Shown here: piece by piece, positions 1-10,000 of the stretch | Layout of the letters: every line of letters begins with the position of its first letter | Numbering within the stretch: position 1 is the stretch's first letter | Source: Vicingaceae bacterium | GTDB lineage: Bacteria > Bacteroidota > Bacteroidia > Flavobacteriales_E > Vicingaceae | Length of the DNA stretch: 64,000 nucleotides | Assembly: GCA_028245195.1 (NCBI GenBank) | Contig: JAOKCF010000008.1 | Span: 1 to 64,000, forward strand | Direction: 5' to 3' | Translations under genes and position numbers: made by a program | Notes under the pieces: model-generated | Told to the model about the DNA's origin: nothing | Seen by the model: only the letters and a program-made list of their open reading frames with translations | Database searches by the model: none

Positions 1-4
1 TTTG

Positions 5-78
5 CTCCTCCTCTTGGGCTCGAACCAAGGACCCTCTGATTAACAGTCAGATGCTCTAACCAACTGAGCTAAGGAGGA
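5..78 (-). tRNA. tRNA-Asn (anticodon GTT)
   Basis: The reverse complement folds as a standard cloverleaf. The 7-bp acceptor stem pairs TCCTCCT with AGGAGGA. The D-arm contains AGCTCAGTTGGTTAGAGC, the anticodon stem TCTGA/TCAGA encloses the loop CTGTTAA with anticodon GTT, and the T-arm contains GGTTCGAGCC. The discriminator is G, as expected for asparagine. The 3' CCA is not encoded (the following bases are CAAA), so the nucleotidyltransferase must add it. Confidence 0.96.
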
Positions 79-105
79 ATGTTATCTTTTTTACGATTGG
101 GAGGG

Positions 106-136
106 CAATATTACCCGAAAGTTTTGAATTAAACAA
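106..136 (-). promoter_or_regulatory. Candidate promoter for tRNA-Asn
   Basis: On the minus strand, TTG (134-136) is followed after 20 bases by TAATATTG (106-113), one mismatch from the Bacteroidota -7 element TAnnTTTG. Transcription would begin about 20 bases before the tRNA 5' end. The call rests on motif and position only. Confidence 0.35.
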
Positions 137-249
137 TACCTTTGCCTGAAAATATATATTTTTTAATACTAGTTGCTTGATTATAAAATTGTTAGTGGAT
201 ATTAGCTGCTAAGTAAAAAAGGCAACAAAACTGGTAAATATTAAGAGCA

Positions 250-1242
250 ATGAGTAAAAAATACAATGTATTCGGAATAGGAAATGCTTTAGTGGATATT
301 GTGACGGAAGTAAACGATCAGTTTCTTCTGGAACATAATATTGAAAAAGGCTTTATGACCTTGGTCGATGAAGAAAGTCAGTCTAGAATTTCTAAGGCAA
401 TTAATATGAATAACAGTAACATGCAATGTGGTGGCTCTGCAGCTAACTCAATTATTGCAGTTGCTCAGTTTGGTGGGTCAAGCTATTATTCTTGTAAAGT
501 AGCCAATGATGAGTTAGGGACTTTTTACCGAGACGATTTAAAAGCGAACGGAGTAGACTCCAATTTGCAAGGTCATGCTTTGGAAAATGGAATTACTGGA
601 AAATGTTTGGTGATGACAACGGAAGATGCTTCCAGAACAATGAACACTTTCCTAGGTATAACAGCAGATTATTCCAGAGCGCAGATTACAGAGCATGCAT
701 TAAAGGACAGCGAGTATTTATACATTGAGGGCTACCTCGTGACGTCAGAAAATGGTCAAGATGCCATGAGGCATTCGAAAAAAATAGCCGAAGAGAACGG
801 GGTAAAAACCGCTCTTACATTTTCAGACCCTTCAATGGTGAAATACTTTAAGGAGCCAATGGAATCAGTAGTTGGGTCTAGTGTTGACTTATTATTTTGC
901 AACGAAGAAGAAGCGATGCTTTACACAGGAAAAGATAACTTGTTAGAAGCAAGAGATGCCCTAAAGAAAGATGCTAAAAGGTTTGTCATTACACAAGGCT
1001 CCAATGGAGCCATGATTTATGATGGAGATACCTTTGTAGACATTGAGCCATACAAGGTTAGAGCAATTGATACAAATGGAGCTGGAGACCTTTTTGCAGG
1101 GGCGTTTTTAGCAGGAATTACAAATGGAAGAAGCTTTGCAGATGCAGGTAAATTGGCCTCTTTAGCTTCTTCAAAGGTGGTCACACAATTTGGCCCAAGG
1201 CTAGATTTACTTCAAGCAAAAGATATCTTGCATCAATTATAA
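250..1242 (+). CDS. PfkB-family kinase, adenosine kinase-like
   Basis: This 330-residue ribokinase/PfkB-fold kinase probably phosphorylates adenosine or a related nucleoside with ATP in the cytoplasm. The N-terminal YNVFGIGNALVDIV strand and the CGGSAANS glycine-rich substrate loop (about residues 60-67) are typical. The C-terminal anion-hole motif DTNGAGD lies at residues 274-280, with Asp280 as the predicted catalytic base. Length and both PfkB signatures match Bacteroidota proteins annotated as adenosine kinase. The ATG start at 250 gives a complete N-terminal strand. A broken PfkB paralogue of a different subfamily lies just downstream on the same strand. Nucleoside specificity cannot be proved from motifs alone, so ribokinase or another sugar kinase remains possible. 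Confidence 0.85.
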   Translation: MSKKYNVFGIGNALVDIVTEVNDQFLLEHNIEKGFMTLVDEESQSRISKAINMNNSNMQCGGSAANSIIAVAQFGGSSYYSCKVANDELGTFYRDDLKANGVDSNLQGHALENGITGKCLVMTTEDASRTMNTFLGITADYSRAQITEHALKDSEYLYIEGYLVTSENGQDAMRHSKKIAEENGVKTALTFSDPSMVKYFKEPMESVVGSSVDLLFCNEEEAMLYTGKDNLLEARDALKKDAKRFVITQGSNGAMIYDGDTFVDIEPYKVRAIDTNGAGDLFAGAFLAGITNGRSFADAGKLASLASSKVVTQFGPRLDLLQAKDILHQL

Positions 1243-1481
1243 ACGAGGTATTAAGTTAAGGTACACTCTTCATAGAATTACCAAACCTATCAGTTGCTTT
1301 GTAAAGCCAAGGGATGAATCTAAAAATTATCAATATTAAAGAAAGGCAGTCTGTATGGCTTGTCTTTTTTTAGTTCATGCCTTAAAAGGTTGCGATATCA
1401 GCAAGCTTTCCATTCTTGGATTGTAAGTATTCTATAGTGGAGGTTTAGTATTTAAGAATATCTTTGCAAAAAAATATTCAA
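1243..1481. other. Intergenic region between two PfkB genes
   Basis: No coding sequence is seen. A weak imperfect stem (AAAGGCA with TGTCTTT) followed by seven T residues near 1340-1372 may terminate the upstream kinase gene. The right end holds the -7 element of the next gene. Confidence 0.35.
1459..1466 (+). promoter_or_regulatory. Promoter -7 element (TATCTTTG)
   Basis: The sequence is an exact match to the flavobacterial TAnnTTTG -7 consensus, 15 bases before the ATG at 1482. No clear -33 TTG is seen at the usual distance. The broken kinase gene therefore seems to retain its promoter, with a very short 5' untranslated region. Confidence 0.4.
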
Positions 1482-2414
1482 ATGGATTTATTAACTGTTG
1501 GAACAGTATTCTTTGATGCCATTAAGACGCCGTTTGGCAAAACGGATAAAATTTTAGGTGGTTCGGCAATCTAAATAGGACTTTCGGCAACCAATTTTAT
1601 AAAAAAAGTAAATGTAGTTTCTGTGGTAGGTGAGGACTTTCCAAAAGAGTACATCACGATGTTGGAAGAGCATGGTTTAGATACAAAAGGATTACAAGTA
1701 AAAGAAGGAGAAAAAACGTTTTCCTAGTCTGGGAAGTATCATAATGACATAAATGCTCGGGATACAATAGATACTCGGTTAAATGTGTTAGAAAACTTTG
1801 ATCCAATTATTCCAGAGGAGTATCAGGGCTGTAAGTATTTAGTGCTTGGGAATTTAGTTCCAACGATTCAAAAAAGCGTTATTGAAAGATTGAAGAATAG
1901 GCCAAAGTTAATTGTAATGGATACAATGAACTTTTGGATGGAAATGATGATGCCGCAATTAAAGGAAACCTTAAAGTTGGTAGATGTTCTTTCTATTAAT
2001 GATGAAGAGGCCCGTCAGCTTTCAGAAGAGTATTCGCTAGTTAAAGCAGCTAAGAAAATAATGGGAATGGGTCCCAAGTTTGTAATCATTAAAAAAGGAG
2101 AGCATGGAGCATTGTTGTTTCATCAAAATGAAGTATTTTTTGCACCAAATTTACCATTAGAAGATGTGTTTGACCCAACAGGCTCAGGAGACACTTTTGC
2201 AGGTGGTTTTATAGGTTATTTAGCTGCGACAGACGATATTTCTTTCGATAACATGAAGAGCGATTTGATTCACGGAAGCGCTTTGGCGTCCTTTGCGGTG
2301 GAGAAGTTTGGCACGGAGCGCATGATTGGTTTAACTGCTGAAGAGGTACTGGAACAAATTCAGCAGTTTGGCGACTTGGTAAAGTTTGACATACACTTAG
2401 AGAATACGCTATAA
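1482..2414 (+). pseudogene. PfkB-family sugar kinase, broken by two in-frame stops
   Basis: Reading from ATG 1482 gives MDLLTVGTVFFDAIKTPFGK, then the substrate loop GGSAI, where TAA at 1572-1574 (codon 31) stands where the family has a tyrosine. The frame continues through IGLSATNF and VVSVVGEDFPKEY to KTFS, where TAG at 1725-1727 (codon 82) replaces the expected tryptophan before SGKYHND. The rest, including the catalytic DPTGSGDTFAGGF motif, is intact and in the same frame. The full span is 310 codons, normal for the family, with no frameshift. The 3' part (1785-2414) remains open but lacks the substrate-binding half. This is a recent loss. Sequencing error is unlikely to explain two stops but is not excluded. 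Confidence 0.85.
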
Positions 2415-2468
2415 GTAGTGTAATCTGGCAACAAATAATTAGTTTGTCTCTAAGCTCAAATTTAATCT

Positions 2469-2498
2469 TTGAATATTTTAATAGATTAGCTATATTTG
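2469..2498 (+). promoter_or_regulatory. Promoter of the universal stress protein gene
   Basis: TTG (2469-2471), a 19-base spacer and TATATTTG (2491-2498) match the Bacteroidota -33/-7 consensus exactly. The predicted start of transcription is about 20 bases before the ATG at 2526. Confidence 0.6.
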
Positions 2499-2525
2499 AA
2501 GAGCTTAATAAAAATATTACTACCA

Positions 2526-3353
2526 ATGGATAACAGATATAAAGTTCTCGTACCACATGATTTTTCGCAAGTTGCAGATACGGCAATATCTTATGCTGCA
2601 ACTGTTGCAAAGAGTTTTAAAGGAGAAGTAGTTTTACTTCACGTAATTTCTAGTGAAAAAGCCAGAACTGAGGCGGAAGGTAAATTGAAAGAATTATCAG
2701 AAAGCGCATCAAGTACATATGGAATTCCTGTTTCTTTTGAAATAAGAAAGGGAAGTATTTTTGATAGAATTCCAGAAGTCGGAGAAGAAGTAGGGGCGAT
2801 GTTAGTGGTTATGGGAACTCATGGAATTAAAGGAATTCAGCATTTAACAGGTAGTTATGCATTAAAGGTAATAGGTCATTCTAAATTGCCATTTGTTGTT
2901 AACCAAGGTAAAAAGTCTAATGGAAGCATTAAAGACTTAGTATTGCCAATTAAGTTTTCTCAAGAAACAAAATCTAAGCTTTCAATTACAGCTAGTATAG
3001 CAAAGCACTTTCAAGCAACAATACACATCTTTATAGCGAATGAAAAGGATGAGTTTATCATGACCAAAGTGAAGCAAGAATTAGCCTTTGCGAAACAATA
3101 TTTTACTGAGCGAAAAGTGAAGTATGAGGTAGAAATTGCTCCTGAACATGGAAAGTTTATTCCACAACTTTTACAGTATTCAAGCGACATAGATGCAGAC
3201 ATGATTGCAATTGTGAACGCTTCTGGAGACGGAGGGTTCTTGCCAGATCTTTTCAAAGGAAGTGGAGAAATTGAGGTATTTAATAATGAATTTCAAATCC
3301 CGGTTATTGTAATGAACCCTTCTCAGGTTTTTGTTCCTGAACACTTTGGGTAA
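2526..3353 (+). CDS. Universal stress protein, tandem UspA domains
   Basis: This 275-residue cytoplasmic protein has two Usp folds. Domain 1 runs about residues 1-140: KVLVPHDFSQVADTAISYA, then VVMGTHGIKG. Domain 2 runs about 145-270: DLVLPIKFSQETKSKLSITASIA, then DADMIAIVNASGDGG. Usp proteins bind nucleotides or small ligands and assist stress survival; no enzymatic role is implied. The ATG at 2526 is preferred to the upstream TTG at 2496, because the TTG lies inside the promoter -7 element and the Usp strand begins right after MDNRYK. The gene is monocistronic, with its own promoter and a strong terminator. Confidence 0.88.
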   Translation: MDNRYKVLVPHDFSQVADTAISYAATVAKSFKGEVVLLHVISSEKARTEAEGKLKELSESASSTYGIPVSFEIRKGSIFDRIPEVGEEVGAMLVVMGTHGIKGIQHLTGSYALKVIGHSKLPFVVNQGKKSNGSIKDLVLPIKFSQETKSKLSITASIAKHFQATIHIFIANEKDEFIMTKVKQELAFAKQYFTERKVKYEVEIAPEHGKFIPQLLQYSSDIDADMIAIVNASGDGGFLPDLFKGSGEIEVFNNEFQIPVIVMNPSQVFVPEHFG

Positions 3354-3370
3354 ATAATAAATGAATTTAT

Positions 3371-3410
3371 AAAAAAGCCCCATATTCGTTATGGATGTGG
3401 GGCTTTTTTT
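3371..3410 (+). terminator. Rho-independent terminator, probably bidirectional
   Basis: A perfect 12-bp stem AAAAAAGCCCCA (3371-3382) / TGGGGCTTTTTT (3398-3409) with a 15-base loop sits between convergent genes. A-tract and T-tract on either side let it serve both strands. Confidence 0.9.
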
Positions 3411-3427
3411 ATGATTTAACGTAACTA

Positions 3428-3970
3428 TTAACTAGGATTGATAGCTGCGAGACTTTCAGCTGAAAGAATCATTTTGTCAATTGCCTTTTTACTAAATACA
3501 TTAGGCAGACTTTGAACAGAGTAAAGTTCACCTCCAATGTTTTTTGTTAAAAAGAAGGGATGTTCTGCTTTTATCTCTTCGTTATCAGTAATGCTTTTTT
3601 TGTAAATGATTTTATCTGCTGTTTCTTCAATATATTCTATAGTGTAAACCAAGTTTCCGTCTAATTCTTCTTTCTTTTCCGAAACGGTTAAACCAAATGG
3701 ATTGATTTCAATTCCAAATTTATCATTCACCGCAATCGTTATACTTTCTGTAGCCGAATTTTCAATTTTACGGGGACCTATGTCCTCTTTTGGTAGTTGT
3801 ATGTTGGCATCAACTCCAAAGTCAAAGAGGGTCACTTGCTCCATATTAGAATAATATACACGTGTAGAATCTGAAGTTTCGACATTGTCAGTTCCGGAAG
3901 ACTCTCCTCCGCCACAAGCGATGATACTCGTTGCTATAGCAAGCGCACTGATAAGTTGTATTTTTTTCAT
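3428..3970 (-). CDS. Hypothetical lipoprotein
   Basis: The 180-residue product has a type II signal peptide: MKKIQLISALAIATSIIAC, with the lipobox ending at Cys19, followed by GGGESSGTDN. The mature part is a small soluble domain with alternating hydrophobic strands and no recognised family. The phrase LFDFGVDANIQLPKEDIGPRK suggests a secreted ligand-binding or accessory fold, but this is only an impression. It lies 44 bases downstream of the alpha-2-macroglobulin gene on the same strand and may be cotranscribed. It would be anchored in the periplasm or outer membrane; its function is unknown. Confidence 0.7.
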   Translation of the reverse strand: MKKIQLISALAIATSIIACGGGESSGTDNVETSDSTRVYYSNMEQVTLFDFGVDANIQLPKEDIGPRKIENSATESITIAVNDKFGIEINPFGLTVSEKKEELDGNLVYTIEYIEETADKIIYKKSITDNEEIKAEHPFFLTKNIGGELYSVQSLPNVFSKKAIDKMILSAESLAAINPS

Positions 3971-4014
3971 GTTAGTTGATTTGTTGTTTGGTCAAATGTC
4001 AGAAAGCTCATACA

Positions 4015-7000
4015 TTAATTTTTAATTTTCAGTCTTTTACCTTTGCTGTGGGAAGAAAATTCAGAAGCATATAAACACTGCATGGTGCAAACTCCGTTAG
4101 AAAAATCACCACTAACAGTTGCCCTTAAGTCGTACTCAAAAGCATAAACACCTTTGTTTACTTGGTCCATAAAAAAGTTAGTTGATGCATCCTTCGTACT
4201 TTCATAATAACCTAACCCATCTTGATACTTGTACTTTGAAATTACATTGATGGGTTTAAAACCCGAAGCTCTCATATCTTTCACATGTACAAACTCTAAA
4301 TTTTGTTTCGATTCAATTCGCAGACGAATTCTAATTCTATCGCCAACTTCTATTCCAGAGCTATCCGTCGGAATTATTTTCTCTCCGTCTTCAGTCACAA
4401 CGACTTTAAAAATAGTTTTTGACACGGAAAATTCTTCTACTTCGGCTGAAGTAATCTGATCAGAGTCTTCGTAATACTGCCAATAGGCCGCTCCCCAAGC
4501 TATACCATCTGATGGTTTGTTTATTTTAATAACACCTAGCTCGGCTCTTACTTCACTTTTACTCCAAACTTCTTTAAAGTAACCTGTTCCGGCCTCCACG
4601 TCCGTTGGTTTCAAGTTTTGTGAACCTACTTTTATGGAAACCGACGGTCCGCTCGCTAAAGCTTCCACATTATTTATTAAAAGGGCATAACAGGCCAAAG
4701 CAGTAGCTTTAGAATTTGACCACATTTGAGTCTGTTTTTCTTTTAATAGCCAAATACGCAGTTCTTCCACTGCATTTTTGTCTTTTGCTATTTCGTGAAA
4801 TACTTCCACCATCATAGCTTGCGTTTCAATTGGTGATTCATGCCAATAATAGCCTGCTTGGTTTTCCTTCCAGTACATTCCCATTTTCTCGGTTTGCAGA
4901 GCATTGTCTCGCAGCGATGCAACAATTTTCTTAGCTACGTTAGAGGCAGGATTTATTCTACTTAATGCCAAGGCTTGCATCCCTTTTAGGTATAGGTTTC
5001 GGCCTACCCAGTACTGTTCTGCTTGTTTTAAATAATAGTTCAGTGCTGTCGAATTCTCTGGAGCATCTATGTCCAAAAAGAAACTTCGCGTGTACAAATA
5101 GTGAATTTGAATTTGATTCAAATGATTTTTAGAAATGTTTTGATTGAGTTTTTTCAACTCATCATAATCTTCTATAATTCTGTTGTCTAAATAGGTTAGT
5201 CCATTTCGAAGTAAATTTTCCATTCCAGGGTCCATAGAAAGGTCAACGCCTAGTTGTTTCAAGTGTCCAAAACCTTCAATAATGTATTGCGTAATGTAAC
5301 GGTTGTCGCGCATGCCTTTGTACCAAGACCATCCTCCGTTGGGTAATTGCAATTCCTTTAGTTTATTTAATGCAGCCTCTTTCTCAGAAGCCATTTTATT
5401 AAAATCAAACAATAGAGCAATCCTCTTTTTTTGTTCCGTTTCAGATTTTGCTTGCCGTAACCATGGCGTTTCTTCAATTAGAATGCTCTTTAATTCTTGG
5501 TTTTGCATTAATTTTGAAGTCAGCCCTTTCGAATCCAAGTCTCTCCATAATTCAAATACTTCTTGAATCCTTGGGTTGCTACTGGCTATTTTTTGAGCCA
5601 ATAAGTTGGCATAAAGTCTCGCAAAAATTTGCTCCGAACATTTTGAGGTAGATTCAACCACATAAGGCAATGCTTGAACGGCATACCAAGCAGGATTTGA
5701 AGTAAACTCTAAAGTAAATGATTCGTGGGTTAACGTCTTAGAGTCACTGTCTATCAATTTATTAAAAACAAACTGCATCTGCCGATTACCTCTTAACGCT
5801 AATGGTAGAGATTCGGTGACTAACTTTCTGTTTGGTAAAACAGGAATTACTTTTTCTTCTCCGTCGCTAAATGTCTCGGAATTAGCCTTTACTTGGTATT
5901 TAATAGCTTTAATACCATTTGGTATTCGAATACTCCATGTTAAAGCAGTGCTCTTATCGGAGAATAAATTGAACTTTTGTTCTGCAGCCGGGCCATTTGC
6001 AATGATGATAGCTTGGTTCGTAAAGGCATCGAAGAATTGGATGGAAGCAGTTCCGTTTTGAGGTTTTTCACTCAATTTGGTTACCAAAACTTTAACATTC
6101 AGTTGATCGCCTTCTCTAAAAAAGCGAGGTATCGTTGGTGAAACCATTAACTCTTTTTGAGTTTGAATGGAGGTTTCCGTTGTTCCAACTTTCAAATCTT
6201 TGGTATGCGCCAAGGCTTTAAATTTCCATTTGGTTAATGCATCTGGCATTTCAAATTCAAAAGAAACTGCACCGGTAGCGTCTGTTCGCAATTGAGGATA
6301 GAAGAAGGCGGTTTCTCTAAAGTCAGAGCGTATGGGATTCGAAGTTGGTGAATTGCTTTTTACAAGCAGAGTTGGAGCCGGCGGTGAATCCGCAGTCGTT
6401 GCGGATTTTTTTAGCGAAGCTTGCCTCATAGCTGCATCATCAATCACCATTTCTTGCTCCATCATATGTTCCGCCTTATATTTAACACTCTTGTTCATTG
6501 ACATGGTCATCCCATCAATGTATTGTAGACGGTTGTTGCTTCCTAAACTAAACCCAAACCAATTCAAACTTGGAAAGACCCGTCGAGGGATTTGAACATA
6601 GTTTCGCTCGTACCCATATTGACTAGTATTACCCCAACCAAATGTTCCATCAGTCTGCCAAGTAGCTACGCTTCCGTTCTTGTCGTATAAGTTCATGGCC
6701 CAGTTTTGGGTTTTAAACTGATCCAACGACTGGTCATAAATGCCTGCTAATAATTCGGCGGCTAACTTTTCCCCTTTCATGCCGCTAATAGTCATGGTCC
6801 ATTTTTCTTTGCTACCAGGTTGTACTTTGTTGCGATAGGTTCCTAAGGTTAGTTGTAGCCTTTTATCAGTGTAAGGAACTGAAATCGTTTGGGTTTCTTT
6901 TATTTCTCTGTTGTTATAAACTCCAACAAAACTCACTTGAACTCCACCTCGGTAACTCTCTTTTATTGGAAGTGTCATTTTTCGCTGCTCATTGTTCAAC

Positions 7001-10000
7001 GTAATCCATTTTTGAGAGATTCGTTTGCCATCTGCATGAACCTCATACAATAATTGAAGATTTTTCAAGCTTGTACCAATTAAAAAACTCACTTCCTCTC
7101 CAGGTTCTGCTTGCATTCTTAGCGACTTAAATTCAAAAGCGCTTGGAATTGATAGCAGTTTTGAATTTTCATCAAACAATTCAAATCGATGTCCGAATTG
7201 TGATGAATCTCCATTTATTGTCGTTGCCACCAATTCGTATGCTCCAACAGGCAAATCACCAATCACGTTATATTGTGCGTTACTCTCAATTGTTCCTTTT
7301 AGTAATTCTTGGCCTCGCTCGAACTCGTGCAGGCTATTCCTTTTTTTAACTTGAATCTTGTTGTCAAAATATTCAGCATCCTCCCAATAATTTTTTCGAA
7401 CTAAATTTTTAGGCGCTTTAAGTTGATACAAAACAAAGTTCAATTTTTGATCTACTTCAACTCCCTGAATGTTTTTCGCGTGAATTACAAACTTTTTTAT
7501 TTCATTCAATTGCAAGCTACCTTTCAAATTACTGCTGAGGTAAACTGCTTTTGTTCCAAGCGTAAGGGTTTTACTCAAACTTTGTGTTTCTCCACTCGGA
7601 CTTGTGGCGTCTATGGTAATTTCGAAATTGAAGTTGGGGTTCCATTTACTAGCTACGTGCTCATCGGCAGCGGCAAAAAAATCAAACGTAAACTTACCGT
7701 CAGAATCTGCAATAACTTTACCACTTGCAATCTCTTTATCTGCCGTTCTTGGCATTGGTCGCCAAGAATAACCCCACCAAGGGAAACTAGTTCTGCGTTG
7801 AACTCTATAGGTAACTTTTGCATCAGAAATTTTTGCTCCTGAAAACGCGATAATATTTCCAGTAACGGTAATGTTTTGATTAATGGTAGCAGACTCATTG
7901 CTGGTATCCAAGGTAATTTCAAAAGTGGGTCGTTTGTATTCTTCTACTGAGAAATAGTGTAATCCCCCTTCAGTTTGAATTCTATAATTACCATTCAACC
8001 CTGAACTTGGAAGTACAAAACTTCCTTCAAATGATCCGTAATCATTGGTTTTAACCTTCAACTCTGAAACTAATTCACCATTTACATTCATCAACTTTAC
8101 TTCATTGGAGAGGTTGGCTTGAATGGCATTCGATTTCCTTCCTCGTTCAACAACAATTCCCTTGAAGTAGACCGTTTGCCCAGGGCGGTAAATCGCTCTG
8201 TCACTAAATAAAAAAGTCTTTATTCTCTTTTGATCCGTTCGTGCATAATTTCTAGGGTAGAAAGAGCTACTGCTATTTAACGTATCATTTTGAGTAGTGA
8301 CTAGCACATTAAAAACTCGCTCACTCTCTGCAGCATTAATTTGGACAAAGCCATCGTTATCCGGTTGATGGGTGCCTGATATTCTAAGTTGATTTTTTCT
8401 GTTGTTGTAGTTGTAATCTAAAAAATACTGTGTCAATTTTGCATTTGGTGTTGGTTTTCCCGTCGAGCGATTTAACAGGTAAAAATCAACCACTCCTTTG
8501 TTTTCGTTTTTACTAATAAAACTCAATTCGCTAACTTGAAATTCTATGTAATTAGTGGTTGCTGGTTGGCTTGAAAAGTCAGAGTCAGTTGAAGCAACTA
8601 TTAAGTACTTGCCTTTTGATAAGGGGTCTAAATTAAAATGGTAACTGTGTTCACGATAATCTCCCGGGTTACTCAATGGCGCCTTCCACTTCCGGATACT
8701 CTTTACTTTCGAAAGCCTCTTCATATATTCCTCAGTTGTTTCGTTAAGGTTTTGAAAATTTTCTATGGTATTGGGTATTCGAATTACACTAAAAACTAAA
8801 CTATCTAAGTTTTTTGCACTTACTTTATATTGAATTGCTTCAGAAGGCAAATACACTTTCTCGGTTTGTAACCTCAAACTTTTGAGCTCAATTTGGTTTT
8901 TGAGATGTTGACATTGAACTGTTCCATAGGATTCACCTTCAGATGCGGCAGAACTTATTTGAAAAGCCTTTTTTAGTTCCCACCTGCACTTTTCACTTTC
9001 TTTTTTAGCATAATTTGAGCCTAAATCGAAATGGTATTTCGCTACTGCGTATTCAATTTCTTTTGCATTCTCAGTATCGCTAAAGTTTTCCTTTAGAACC
9101 TTTAAAGAGCTCAAGTATAACTCGTCCTTTTTTTCTTTTTGCGAAGTAGAATAATAATGTCTTAACCGAGAAAGTTCAACATGAAGTAGTGGAGATTTAT
9201 TTGCATCGTCAAGGTGCGCTCCAATTAATTCTTGAAAAAGTAAAGCCGTTTTAAAATCGTTTGAATTAGTGTCAGAACTGTTAAACTCAATTTTTATAAA
9301 CTCGCTAGTTGAACTGTAAATCGGATAGCGATCTATTTTGAACTCATCTTGGGGAGTGCTGATTCGGCCTTCGTTTTGCTGATAATACTGCAAAGCTCGG
9401 TTTGCCAAAAAGTCAAAGAGTGTTGGTTGCAAGCTTTTCCCATCAAATTGATTTTTGGATTGCTTAGTATCTGGCAAGTGTAAAATAGCTTGTAAATTGT
9501 CAATGGGGTAGCTTAATAAATCTTCTTTTTCGGTTAATGAATTTTGATAATGTTCTTCTACTTTTTCAAGAATGTCAGCTAAACTCCAAGTTCTCAAGTC
9601 TTGTTTGTCAAAACTTTGAGTAGTGCTTCTGTTTTGGATTTTCCACCTGTTTTGATTGTAATACTGATGATATAATTCAGCTGCAGCAGAATGTAAAAGT
9701 TGCTTTAAAGGGAAGCTGGAGTTTTTGATTTGCGTTTCATACTGGGCAAATATTTTCAAATTAGACTCTTCTTCAATTTGATTGGTGTACTTTGACCGAT
9801 ATGCTAAAGCTTTGAAAATTTGAGCCGTGTTTTCTTCCTCAAGAGCTTTAATTAAAATAGAGTCTACCTTGCTAATAATAGTGCTTCCCAAGTCTTTCTG
9901 CTCCATTTCTTCAATGGTTTCCCAGTCGGCTTCGTAGGTGTTGTAGTTTTTAATAAATACTTTCTGTTGCTTTGGCAAAGTAGCTTTATTGCAAGCAGAA

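Noticed and set aside
2209-2610. 133-codon minus-strand frame overlapping the PfkB pseudogene and usp start
   Set aside because: It spans two plus-strand genes and a plus-strand promoter and shows no protein-like pattern.
7423-7842. 139-codon open frame opposite the alpha-2-macroglobulin gene
   Set aside because: It is antisense to a well-supported coding region, has no family pattern and is accounted for by codon bias of the real gene.
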